Translations under genes and position numbers: made by a program
Part shown: in pieces, positions 1 through 7,324 of the stretch
Layout of the letters: each line of letters starts with the position of its first letter
Position numbering within the stretch: the stretch's first letter is position 1
NCBI RefSeq assembly: GCF_030418295.1
Contig: NZ_JAUHQA010000001.1
Location: 1,860,001 to 1,924,000 of the forward strand
DNA from: Demequina muriae
GTDB taxonomy: Bacteria; Actinomycetota; Actinomycetes; Actinomycetales; Demequinaceae
DNA length: 64,000 bases
Direction: 5' to 3'
Notes under the pieces: generated by a model
Seen by the model: only the letters and a program-made list of their open reading frames with translations
Told to the model about the DNA's origin: nothing
Database searches by the model: none

Positions 1-416
1 GTCGTGCCGTCGAACAGCGTGCAGTCGGGAATCTCGACCTGCAGGTCGCGGGGGATGGACATGAGCTCCACGCGGGAGCGGTCCCCTGAGAGGTGCGCGA
101 CGACAGTCGCGTCGCTGCGCATGCCCTCGACGCCGTCCTTGACGATCTCCCCGTTCTCGTCGGAGCGAGCGTCAGAGCCGATGAGCAGGATCGTGAGCGG
201 GTCGCCGGGGAGGTCCTCGACCGGTGACTCCGGCGTCTTCGTCACGAGGGGGTTGGCGTCCCGCGTGTCGATCCCGCCGCCGAACTGCATGGCGAGGGTC
301 TGCACCCAGACGATCGCGAACCCGGCCGATGCGGCGAGAGCGATCGCGATCGTGCGGCCGAGAGCGTGCGAGCGGGTGCGGCGCGCGTGCCGGACGGTGC
401 CGATCCGTCTCGTCAC
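1..416 (-). CDS. LytR-CpsA-Psr (LCP) family protein, 3' part off the left edge
   Basis: LCP proteins attach polysaccharides such as wall glycopolymers to peptidoglycan, outside the membrane. Only the first 138 residues are in the window. They show a short basic cytoplasmic tail, one membrane segment at about residues 17-32, then an extracellular start with ILLIGSDAR, a conserved acidic stretch, SDATVVAHL and MSIPRDL, which are hallmarks of the LCP domain. The GTG start at 416 is preceded by GAGGAG six bases upstream; an ATG further upstream is out of frame. It is divergent from the glycosyltransferase at 558, matching LCP/glycosyltransferase linkage in the mycobacterial Rv3260c-Rv3267 region. 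Family call is secure; the exact polymer is unknown. Confidence 0.88.
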   Translation of the reverse strand, partial: MTRRIGTVRHARRTRSHALGRTIAIALAASAGFAIVWVQTLAMQFGGGIDTRDANPLVTKTPESPVEDLPGDPLTILLIGSDARSDENGEIVKDGVEGMRSDATVVAHLSGDRSRVELMSIPRDLQVEIPDCTLFDGT

Positions 417-544
417 GCGCTGCTCCTCGTGGTCGTCATCCGTCTGCGTACGGTGGCGACAGCGGACGGCAGTGGCCGAAGGCGTGCAGGACCAGTGTTC
501 CCCCTGGTGCCGCGGGCCGTCCGTGGCCCCGTGTACTTCTCGGA

Positions 545-550
545 TAGCCT
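545..550 (+). promoter_or_regulatory. -10 element of a probable leaderless promoter for the glycosyltransferase
   Basis: TAGCCT lies 7 nt before the GTG at 558 and no Shine-Dalgarno sequence is present, so transcription should start at the start codon itself. Confidence 0.5.
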
Positions 551-557
551 ACGTGTC

Positions 558-1571
558 GTGCCTGAACTGCCCGCTCTTGACGAACGCCCCGGCGTGTCGG
601 TCGTGATGCCGGTGCGCAACGAATCGTCGGCGCTCGCCAGCTCTGTCGCCGCAGTCCTGGAGTCGGGGTACGGAGGCCAGCTCGAGGTGGTCGTCGCGGT
701 CGGCCCCTCCGATGACGGCACCGAGGAGATCGCCCGCGGCCTCGCTCACACCGGCCAGGTGGTGGTCGTCGACAACCCCAGCGGGCGCACTCCCGACGGC
801 CTCAACGCGGCGATTGCCGCCGCGAAGCATGACGTCATCGTGCGCATGGACGGTCACGCTCATATGCCTGTCGGCTACATCGACCTCGCGGTGGACGCGC
901 TGCGTCGTACCGGCGCGGCCAACGTGGGCGGCCGGATGGTTCCCGATTCGCCAGGCCCATTCGGCCGGGCGGTGGCGGTGGCGATGGCCTCGCGTTGGGG
1001 ACTCGGGGGCGCCAGTCATCGCCAGGGTGGCCGCGAGGAGGCCAGCGCCTCCGTCTATCTCGGGTCCTTCCGGCGGGAGGCGCTCGTCGAGGTCGGCGGG
1101 TATGACCCCCACTTCGTCCGCGCTCAGGACTGGGAGCTCAACCACCGGCTGCGTCGTGCCGGCTACGTGGTGTGGTTCGTGCCGGAGATGGCGGTGCCGT
1201 ACACGCCTCGCGATGGCTGGGGACCGTTGCGCCAGCAGTTCTTCGCGTCCGGGCGGTGGCGCCGAGAGGTCGCCCGCAAGCACCCTGAGACGCGCACGCT
1301 TCGGTATGTCGCGGCGCCAGCGATGGTGGTGGTCAACGCATCCGCGATCGTGGCCGCCGGGCTCGGCGCGGCACTGGGTGCGCCGGCGCTCGGCTGGCTG
1401 CTCGTCGCCCCGGCTGCCTACCTCCTCGGGGTGCTCGGCGCGACCGCATCCCTCGCGAGCCGCACGGGTGCGCGGGCGGCGTTGGCGATGCCGGTGGTGC
1501 TCATTACCATGCATGTTGCCTGGGGCGTCGGATATCTGTGTGGTGTGCGCTACTCTCGACTTGACGCATAG
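558..1571 (+). CDS. Family 2 glycosyltransferase, membrane-anchored
   Basis: Probably adds a sugar to an envelope polysaccharide at the cytoplasmic face of the membrane. The 337-residue protein opens with a GT-A fold: VSVVMPVRNE, then VVVAVGPSDDGT, the DGH acidic motif (VRMDGHAHM) replacing a classical DXD, and an AQDWELNHRLRRAG acceptor motif of ExoA-like succinoglycan-type transferases. Several hydrophobic segments fill the last ~100 residues. The open frame reaches upstream to 366, but family alignment begins near VPELPALDERPG, so I use the GTG at 558, which has a -10 box directly upstream and no ribosome binding site. Its stop codon lies inside the whiB promoter that follows. Substrate not predictable. 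Confidence 0.85.
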   Translation: MPELPALDERPGVSVVMPVRNESSALASSVAAVLESGYGGQLEVVVAVGPSDDGTEEIARGLAHTGQVVVVDNPSGRTPDGLNAAIAAAKHDVIVRMDGHAHMPVGYIDLAVDALRRTGAANVGGRMVPDSPGPFGRAVAVAMASRWGLGGASHRQGGREEASASVYLGSFRREALVEVGGYDPHFVRAQDWELNHRLRRAGYVVWFVPEMAVPYTPRDGWGPLRQQFFASGRWRREVARKHPETRTLRYVAAPAMVVVNASAIVAAGLGAALGAPALGWLLVAPAAYLLGVLGATASLASRTGARAALAMPVVLITMHVAWGVGYLCGVRYSRLDA

Positions 1572-1589
1572 GGATGACAACGGTGTAAT
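1561..1589 (+). promoter_or_regulatory. whiB2 promoter
   Basis: TTGACG (1561-1566), 17-nt spacer, TGTAAT (1584-1589), a close match to the housekeeping sigma consensus. The predicted start site is near 1596, at the left arm of a 16-bp inverted repeat. The upstream gene's TAG stop (1569-1571) sits in the spacer. Confidence 0.6.
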
Positions 1590-1596
1590 TCCTACA

Positions 1597-1612
1597 TGCA
1601 GGAACTCCTGCA
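1597..1612 (+). promoter_or_regulatory. Inverted repeat at the predicted 5' end of whiB2 mRNA
   Basis: TGCAGGA-AC-TCCTGCA, perfect 7-bp arms with a 2-nt centre, starting one base after the predicted +1. It could be a repressor or autoregulatory operator, or a 5'-terminal mRNA hairpin. The Shine-Dalgarno GGAGGA follows 10 bases later. Confidence 0.45.
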
Positions 1613-1634
1613 GCGGCGAATCGGAGGACGGCCT

Positions 1635-1955
1635 ATGTGGAATATCTACGAAGGCGCAGTGCCCTCGGACGCAGGAAAGCCCTCACCGACCCTCGCGTCG
1701 GTCGTGGACATCTTCGATGGGGCCGATGACGACGGTCCCCTGGGCTGGCAAGAACGCGCACTGTGCGCTCAGACCGATCCCGAGGCATTCTTCCCTGAGA
1801 AGGGCGGATCCACCCGCGAGGCCAAGAAGGTCTGCGCCTCGTGCGACGTCCGGTCCGAGTGCCTCGACTACGCGCTCGAGAACGACGAGCGCTTCGGCAT
1901 CTGGGGCGGACTGTCGGAGCGCGAGCGGCGCAAACTCAAGCGCCGCGCTGTCTAG
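1635..1955 (+). CDS. whiB2: WhiB-family iron-sulfur transcriptional regulator (WhiB2/WhmD type)
   Basis: WhiB proteins bind a 4Fe-4S cluster through four cysteines and usually work with the principal sigma factor; the WhiB2 branch is linked to septation and cell division. The 106-residue protein has one Cys in ALCAQTD, then CASCDVRSEC (Cys-x2-Cys-x5-Cys), followed by the GIWGG turn and a basic ERERRKLKRRAV tail that contacts DNA. The ATG at 1635 has GGAGGA six bases upstream; an earlier in-frame ATG at 1596 falls at the predicted transcription start. Position beside DUF3499, manB and the LCP gene corresponds to Rv3260c (whiB2), supporting this assignment over other WhiB classes. Confidence 0.92.
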   Translation: MWNIYEGAVPSDAGKPSPTLASVVDIFDGADDDGPLGWQERALCAQTDPEAFFPEKGGSTREAKKVCASCDVRSECLDYALENDERFGIWGGLSERERRKLKRRAV

Positions 1956-1979
1956 CCGGTCGGCCTGCGTGGGCATCTC

Positions 1980-4900
1980 ATGAGCCCCGCGCGCCTCACG
2001 GTGCGCGCCGTCGTGGTCTCTGACGCGCGCGCGCCCCAACTCTTCGCGGCCCTTGACGCGATCCTCGCTCAGGACCCCGCTCCCGACGCGATCCATCTGC
2101 TGCTGACGGCTGACGTCGAGGCACCCGATCGGGGCTGGGATCCGCGCATCGACGTGCGGCGCGTCGACGCCGACACATGGGGAGAAGCCGTCGCCGGTCT
2201 CGTCGCGGATGTCCCAGCTGCCCCGCACGAGCTGCTGTGGCTGCTCCACGACGACATGGCGCCGCTCCCGGGCGCCCTCGCGGCGCTCACCGCCACCGCA
2301 CGCAAGCGCCTGCGCGCGGGAGTGATCGGTGCCGCCCAGGTGCGGTGGGACGACGCGTCCAGGCTCGTCAATCTGGGCACCACCACCTCCCGCATCGGCG
2401 CGCGCCGGCTCGCGCTCGTCGAGGAGGAGGACGTCAACCAGGGGCAGTACGACGACCGCGACGACGTGCTCGCGGTCTCGTTGGGCGGCGCGCTGGTGCG
2501 GCGCGACGTGTGGGAGCGGCTGGGCGGCATCGACCCCGGATGCGACGGCTGGTCCGAGAGCCTCGACTTCTGCCGCCGCGCGTGGCGGTCCGGTCACGAC
2601 GTCGTGGCGGTGCCCGCGGCCAAGGTGCGGCACAGCCAGGAACGGCTCTACGGCCGGCGCGGCGGTTCGGGCGGCGGACGTCGCTCGACGTATGCCCTGC
2701 GGCGCGCGTCGGAGTGGTACCACGCACTCAGTTACGCGCCGCTGTGGGCGGTTCCGCTGCTGCTCGTCTGGACCATGCTGTCCGCGGTGGCCCGCGCGGT
2801 GCTGCGGATCGCCCAGAACGAGCCTCGACTCCTCGTCGCGGATCTCGTCGTGCCGTGGCGAGTGCTGTCGCTCGTGCCTCAGCTCCCCGGGTCCCGTCGC
2901 CGCGTCCGCCACGCAGGGCGGGAGGGCCGCGCGGCGGAGAAGAGACTGCTGGCTGGCACGCGCCAGATCGCCCACCACGTCCGCGCCCTGGAATTCGGCG
3001 TGCGCGACCGCCGCAAGGCCGCAGCTGCGCCCACCGATGTCGTCAAGGCCGAGCTCCTGGCAGCGCGGCGGCGGCGCCGCATCGTCCTGGCGGCGGTGGC
3101 CGTGCTTCTCGCGGGGCTGTCGGTCGCCCTCCGACCGCAATGGCTCGCGGAGATCGTCAGCGGGGAGATGCTCTCCGGCACCGTGCTCGGCGTCACTGAC
3201 CCAGGCATCGGCGCCCTCTGGGACCGCGCCCTCACCGGATGGTCGGCGCAGTCGCTCGGCGGGCCGGCGATCGATGCGGGACTGAGCGCGCTCCTGGTGC
3301 CGCTCGCGGCCGTGCCTGGTGGGCTTGCCGTGGGACTCGGTCTGCTCCTGGTCTTCACGCCGCTGGCCGCCGGACTCGCCATGTGGGCGGCGTCGGGCGC
3401 CTTCACCCGCTCCCTCGCGACGCGCGGGCTCGTGGCCGTCGTCTACGCACTGTGGCCCGCCGCACTGGTCGCAGTCGAGCAGGGCCGCGTCGGGGCCGTC
3501 ATCGTCCACATCGTGCTGCCGTGGGTCGTCCTGGGCCTCGCGCGGGCGGGCGGATGGCAGCGCGGCGAGCGCATCGGCGACGGAGACGAGCACCCGGCCC
3601 GGCCGCCCTCCTCGAGCGCCGCGATGGGGGCCGCCGCGATGCTGGGCGTGGTGGTCATCGCCGCACCGGTGCTCCTCGCCCCTGCACTCGCGGTGGTGGC
3701 CGCGCTCGGCGTGTTCGCCGGCCGCCTGCGGTGGCGACTCTGGGGAGTCGCCATCCCCGCGCTCGTGCTGTCCGCGCCGGGCCTCATCGCTGCGTGGAAT
3801 GCCGGGCCGTTCTCCCGCGACGCGCTGGCGATCCTGGTCCGTGAGCCCGGACCCAGCGGAACGGCCGCCGTCCAGTCATCGCTGGACCTCCTCACCGGTC
3901 TCGACCTCGACATCGTCGGCGTGCCGCAGATCGTGACGCTTGCGGCGAGGGGGCTCGCCGGCCTCGTCGTCGTCGCGGCGGTGGTCGCGGCGCTGATCGG
4001 CAGGCGCCGCGCGCTGTCGGCGCTCGCTGCCCTCACCGCGACCCTCGGACTGATGGTCGCGAACCTGGTCCAGGGGGTGACGCTGTCTCCCGATGCGGGT
4101 GCGGGCGGTGCCGCGCCTGCCGGCTTCTACGGACCCGGGATGTCCGTGGTGGCCGTCGCATTCCTGATCCTCGTGACCGCAGCCACCGCCGATGTGTGGT
4201 TCGCGGGCGCTGGCGCCGCGAGAGCGTGGCGGCGCGTGGGCGCGATCGCCGTCGGCGCGGTGCTGGTGGTGGCCACCGCCGGCGCCGCCACCGCCCAGGC
4301 GTGGCCCGCGCGCGAGTCCCACGGCGATGTCGACCCGGTCCCGCGTGACGTCCTCCCCTTGGTGGCTGCGATCGAGCAGGGCACGGGGGAGCGCCAGCGT
4401 GTGCTCACGCTCGCGGAGGCCGACGGCGCGGTCGAGTACGCGCTGCTGTTCACTGACGGACATGAGGTGCTCTCCTCCGCAGCGACCCTCACGTCGACGG
4501 GTGCTCCGGCGGCTCGCCGGGATGCTGCGCCCGTCGCGGGCGCGGCCGACTTGGGGGCGGCGGTCGCCGGTCTCGTGACCTCGAGTGACGACGCCGCCAG
4601 TGCGTTGGCGCAGTGGGGCGTCGGCGTCGTGGTGGCCGCGCCGGGATCAGAGGGAATCGCCGATGCGCTTGCGCAGACCCCCGGCCTCGCGCTCATGGGA
4701 GCGTCCGATCGCGGCACGTCCTGGCGCATCGGCACTCCGGAGGGAGAGGGCCGCGTGGCCCTCGGCTGGATGGAGACCAGCGACGGGGTGGCGGTCGCGC
4801 GCATGGGATATGCCTCAGGAACGGTCGACGCGGAGGGGCCCGGCACGCTGGTCGTGGGCGCCGCCGCCGACTCCGCATGGAGAGCGACGCTCGACGGTGC

Positions 4901-5093
4901 ACCGGTGGTGGCGATCGACGACCCGCTCGGCCGGCAGGCCTTCGCGGTGTCAGGCCCGGGGGAGGTCGTTTTCTCGTATGACGACCGCGGGTACCGTGCG
5001 TGGTTCTGGGCGGCTGCGGCGACACTCGGCTGGGCCGTGATCGGGTCGATCCCCGCCCGTTCCCGCCGCGCGACCGAGGAGGACGAGAGATGA
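1980..5093 (+). CDS. Large membrane glycosyltransferase (family 2) with multi-TM and C-terminal soluble region
   Basis: A 1037-residue bifunctional-looking protein. Residues 1-260 form a family-2 glycosyltransferase domain (LLWLLHDDMAP carries the acidic metal motif; GGALVRRDVWERLGG and ESLDFCRRAWRSG are typical acceptor-side motifs). About 10-12 hydrophobic segments follow from residue ~250 to ~780, then an extracellular C-terminal domain with ALQAT-like beta-rich sequence ending in one last membrane helix. Conserved in Actinobacteria next to DUF5719 and WhiB2; probably polymerises or exports a cell-envelope glycan. Starts 24 bp after whiB2 and its stop overlaps the DUF5719 start by ATGA, so the two are translationally coupled. 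Confidence 0.8.
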   Translation: MSPARLTVRAVVVSDARAPQLFAALDAILAQDPAPDAIHLLLTADVEAPDRGWDPRIDVRRVDADTWGEAVAGLVADVPAAPHELLWLLHDDMAPLPGALAALTATARKRLRAGVIGAAQVRWDDASRLVNLGTTTSRIGARRLALVEEEDVNQGQYDDRDDVLAVSLGGALVRRDVWERLGGIDPGCDGWSESLDFCRRAWRSGHDVVAVPAAKVRHSQERLYGRRGGSGGGRRSTYALRRASEWYHALSYAPLWAVPLLLVWTMLSAVARAVLRIAQNEPRLLVADLVVPWRVLSLVPQLPGSRRRVRHAGREGRAAEKRLLAGTRQIAHHVRALEFGVRDRRKAAAAPTDVVKAELLAARRRRRIVLAAVAVLLAGLSVALRPQWLAEIVSGEMLSGTVLGVTDPGIGALWDRALTGWSAQSLGGPAIDAGLSALLVPLAAVPGGLAVGLGLLLVFTPLAAGLAMWAASGAFTRSLATRGLVAVVYALWPAALVAVEQGRVGAVIVHIVLPWVVLGLARAGGWQRGERIGDGDEHPARPPSSSAAMGAAAMLGVVVIAAPVLLAPALAVVAALGVFAGRLRWRLWGVAIPALVLSAPGLIAAWNAGPFSRDALAILVREPGPSGTAAVQSSLDLLTGLDLDIVGVPQIVTLAARGLAGLVVVAAVVAALIGRRRALSALAALTATLGLMVANLVQGVTLSPDAGAGGAAPAGFYGPGMSVVAVAFLILVTAATADVWFAGAGAARAWRRVGAIAVGAVLVVATAGAATAQAWPARESHGDVDPVPRDVLPLVAAIEQGTGERQRVLTLAEADGAVEYALLFTDGHEVLSSAATLTSTGAPAARRDAAPVAGAADLGAAVAGLVTSSDDAASALAQWGVGVVVAAPGSEGIADALAQTPGLALMGASDRGTSWRIGTPEGEGRVALGWMETSDGVAVARMGYASGTVDAEGPGTLVVGAAADSAWRATLDGAPVVAIDDPLGRQAFAVSGPGEVVFSYDDRGYRAWFWAAAATLGWAVIGSIPARSRRATEEDER

Positions 5094-6376
5094 TTCGCAT
5101 CCTGGCCATCGTCGCCGCCCTGGCGGGGCTCGCCGCGGCGATCGCGCTCGACGCCCCGACCCCGGGAGGGTCCCCGGCCGCGTCCGCGACCTTCGCCTCC
5201 GACCCGCGCACGCTCCCCGCCGTGTGCCCTGGCGCGCAGACCATTCCCGTCGGCGACATCCAGTCCGGCGATGCGGAGCTCGACTCCGGTTCGGACGAGG
5301 TCGACTTCACGGTGCTGCCCGAGGGCGGTGAGGTCATCGACGGCGGCGCCTCGTTCGAGGGCGTCGGGATGTCGCTCGAGCGCATCGGCACGGGAGATAT
5401 CGCGGGCCTCGCCGGCATGGCCTGCGCTCCCACGTCACGTGATCAGTGGCTCGTGGGCGGCTCGACGGAGCTCGGCGCGAGCGCCCGGCTGGTGCTCTCG
5501 AACCCGGCGGACACGTCGGTGCGCGCGGAGGTCGCCCTGCACACCCCGGTGGGCGCGGTGGAGGGCGTCACCTCGGTCGTGATCGGACCGGGATCCCAGC
5601 GCGTCGTGCTGCTCGAGGCGATCGAGCCCGAGATGCCGGCGGTCGCAGCCCACATCACCGCGGGGGGCCTGGGGGTGAGCGCGGCCATCCAGGACTCGCG
5701 GCTCGAGGGCTTCACCCCTGCGGGGTCCGACTGGGTGACCGCATCGGCGCTCGGTGAGGCCTTGGCGGTTCCGGTGCCTGCCGAGTCCGATGGTGACGGC
5801 GGTGCCACTCTGACGCTGATCGCGCCGGACGGCGCTCAGGTGGACCTCGCGATGGCGACGGACCAAGGCGAACTGACCTGGATCGGCGAATCGGCGCTCA
5901 CGCTCGAACCAGGAGTCCTGACGGAGATCCCCGTCCCGCAGGCAGGCCCCGGCACCGTGCTCATCGATTCCAGCGCTCCGGTCGCCGCAGCCTCCCGCGT
6001 CCGCGTCGGGCGCGACGCGGCCGCCGCAGGAGAGGGCGTGCAGGCGTTCGACTTCGCGTGGAGCGGGTCCCAGGCGCGGGCCGATGCGCGCGAGCGGGCA
6101 GTGATCGTCCCGCCGGGCGAGGTCTCCCTTCAGGTTCACGCCGACGCCGCCGGCACCGTCGACTTCGACGCCGACGGCGAGGCCGTGACGGTGACCGTCG
6201 AGGAGGGCGGCAGCGCCATCGCGCCCCTCGACCTCGAGGCCGGCGTGCGCTTGTCGAGCACCGCGGAGGCGACGTGGTCGCTGGTCGTCACCGACGATCC
6301 CGGCTTCCTGACCAGCATCGAGCCCGTCTCGGTCGAGCTGTCGTCGGTGGACACCACCGTGACCGTCGGAGGCTAG
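5090..6376 (+). CDS. DUF5719 family secreted/membrane-anchored protein
   Basis: Function unknown. The 428-residue protein begins with a signal-anchor (ILAIVAALAGLAAAIAL, about residues 3-20), then a beta-rich exported region with repeated short immunoglobulin-like stretches (SNPADTSVRAEVALHT, ITAGGLGVSAAIQDSR, IDSSAPVAAASRVRVG). That is the pattern of DUF5719, which in Actinobacteria nearly always follows the big glycosyltransferase, suggesting an accessory role in the same envelope pathway. ATG at 5090 overlaps the upstream stop (ATGA). The C-terminus ends shortly before a tandem repeat shared with the convergent gene. Confidence 0.78.
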   Translation: MIRILAIVAALAGLAAAIALDAPTPGGSPAASATFASDPRTLPAVCPGAQTIPVGDIQSGDAELDSGSDEVDFTVLPEGGEVIDGGASFEGVGMSLERIGTGDIAGLAGMACAPTSRDQWLVGGSTELGASARLVLSNPADTSVRAEVALHTPVGAVEGVTSVVIGPGSQRVVLLEAIEPEMPAVAAHITAGGLGVSAAIQDSRLEGFTPAGSDWVTASALGEALAVPVPAESDGDGGATLTLIAPDGAQVDLAMATDQGELTWIGESALTLEPGVLTEIPVPQAGPGTVLIDSSAPVAAASRVRVGRDAAAAGEGVQAFDFAWSGSQARADARERAVIVPPGEVSLQVHADAAGTVDFDADGEAVTVTVEEGGSAIAPLDLEAGVRLSSTAEATWSLVVTDDPGFLTSIEPVSVELSSVDTTVTVGG

Positions 6377-6425
6377 CGCCCGACCGTCGCACCCAGACCC
6401 GGGAGTGGACGCGTACCGCCATCCG

Positions 6426-6489
6426 GTGCCGCTGCTCTTCAGTGCCACTGCTACTCGGTGCCGCTGCTAATCAGTGCCGCTGCTATTCG
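6426..6489. repeat. Four tandem 16-bp repeats carrying the stop codon of the minus-strand gene
   Basis: Units begin at 6426, 6442, 6458 and 6474, consensus GTGCCGCTGCTAWTCR. The last unit holds the TAG stop of the zincin-like gene (complement of 6483-6485). On that strand TAG recurs at 6467 and 6451; because 16 is not a multiple of 3, the three stops fall in all three frames. Confidence 0.85.
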
Positions 6490-6884
6490 ATGCCATAGTG
6501 CGGGTCGATCTCCTCCGGCGCGCGGCCCAGCACTGCGCCCACCTGCTCGGCGAGGACGTCACGGACGAGCGACGCCACGTCGTCTGAGTCCGCACGCAGC
6601 TCCATCGGCCGCCGGTACAGCACCACGCGCGTGGGCTGACCGAGGTCCGCCGGGAACACGCGACCCAAGGGCACGCCGTGCTCCCACGGCGTCGGGTCCG
6701 ATGGCGGCACGTCCTCGGCGGCGAAGTCGATCCGCCCCCACCGCGATCCCCACCGGCTCTCGAGTCGCTCCGCGCCGTCTCTCACGCAGTCGTCGAACAC
6801 GTCCGCGCGAGTGCGGTAGCCGGGCGCGTCGTAGGGCAGCAGGGGTGCGCGGAGACCGCGGTCGTGGCGATCCCGTCGTCCCAT
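6483..6884 (-). CDS. Zincin-like metallopeptidase-family protein, active-site motif lost (Rv3259 type)
   Basis: A 133-residue protein of the small zincin-like family (PF06262) that lies between DUF3499 and WhiB2 in many Actinobacteria. Family members with activity carry HExGHxxG; here the aligned stretch reads LAEQVGAVLG, so both zinc histidines and the catalytic glutamate are missing, while the flanking RDVL...EEIDP is retained. It is therefore probably not a peptidase. Start at the ATG complementary to 6882-6884 (MGRRDRHDRG); its -10 TAGCGT is 7 nt upstream and there is no ribosome binding site, suggesting a leaderless mRNA divergent from DUF3499. The gene end lies in a 16-bp tandem repeat. 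Confidence 0.75.
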   Translation of the reverse strand: MGRRDRHDRGLRAPLLPYDAPGYRTRADVFDDCVRDGAERLESRWGSRWGRIDFAAEDVPPSDPTPWEHGVPLGRVFPADLGQPTRVVLYRRPMELRADSDDVASLVRDVLAEQVGAVLGRAPEEIDPHYGIE

Positions 6885-6891
6885 GGCGTCC

Positions 6892-6897
6892 ACGCTA
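6892..6897 (-). promoter_or_regulatory. -10 element, leaderless promoter of the zincin-like gene
   Basis: TAGCGT on the minus strand, 7 nt before the ATG at 6884. Confidence 0.5.
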
Positions 6898-6941
6898 CCC
6901 GCGCATCGGCGTGGCAGCCGGAAGCGGCGGGGCCGCGCGGG

Positions 6942-6947
6942 TAGCGT
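6942..6947 (+). promoter_or_regulatory. -10 element, leaderless promoter of the DUF3499 gene
   Basis: TAGCGT on the plus strand, 7 nt before the GTG at 6955. Together with the divergent box at 6892-6897 it makes a symmetric pair of leaderless promoters in a 70-bp gap. Confidence 0.5.
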
Positions 6948-6954
6948 CCCAGGC

Positions 6955-7308
6955 GTGAAGTCCACTCGTCAGTGCTCCCGTACCTCCTGCTCCCGCCCCG
7001 CGGCGGCGACGCTGACGTACGTGTACGCCGATTCGACCGTGGTGGTGGGGCAGCTTGCTGCCGACGCCGAGCCTCACAGCTACGACCTGTGCTCTCACCA
7101 CGCGGATCGGTTCTCGGCGCCGCGCGGCTGGGACGTGGTGCACATCCACCAGGACTTCGTGGACGCGGGGCCCACGCCGGACGATCTCGACGCCCTGGCG
7201 CGAGCCGTGCGGGAGGCAGGCCGGCCCCGTGCCCCGCAGCAGCCGCCGGCACCGCTGGCCTCTGAGCCGCGTCGCGGGCACCTTCGCGTGGTCTCCGGGG
7301 ACGCCTGA
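6955..7308 (+). CDS. DUF3499 family protein
   Basis: Small actinobacterial protein of unknown function, orthologous in position and sequence to Rv3258c. Of 117 residues, the first 60 are the conserved domain with putative zinc ligands: CSRTSC near the start, then SYDLCSHH, followed by the conserved RGWDVVHI. The C-terminal half is Pro/Arg-rich and variable. GTG at 6955 is chosen because the family begins just before the CSRTSC motif and the -10 box is 7 nt upstream. It is followed 16 bp later by manB, itself with its own leaderless promoter, so the two need not be one transcript. Confidence 0.85.
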   Translation: MKSTRQCSRTSCSRPAAATLTYVYADSTVVVGQLAADAEPHSYDLCSHHADRFSAPRGWDVVHIHQDFVDAGPTPDDLDALARAVREAGRPRAPQQPPAPLASEPRRGHLRVVSGDA

Positions 7309-7312
7309 CCGC

Positions 7313-7318
7313 TAGCCT
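7313..7318 (+). promoter_or_regulatory. -10 element, leaderless promoter of manB
   Basis: TAGCCT located 6 nt before the GTG at 7325; no Shine-Dalgarno sequence in the interval. Confidence 0.5.
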
Positions 7319-7324
7319 GGGCGC

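Noticed and set aside
1683-3593. Minus-strand frame of 636 codons opposite whiB2 and the glycosyltransferase
   Set aside because: Overlaps two well-supported genes in full and has a random-like Arg/Gln/His composition.
6426-6489. Possible CRISPR or short repeat array
   Set aside because: Units are contiguous with no spacers; it is a tandem repeat over a stop codon. The same holds for 33759-33821 and 51237-51304.
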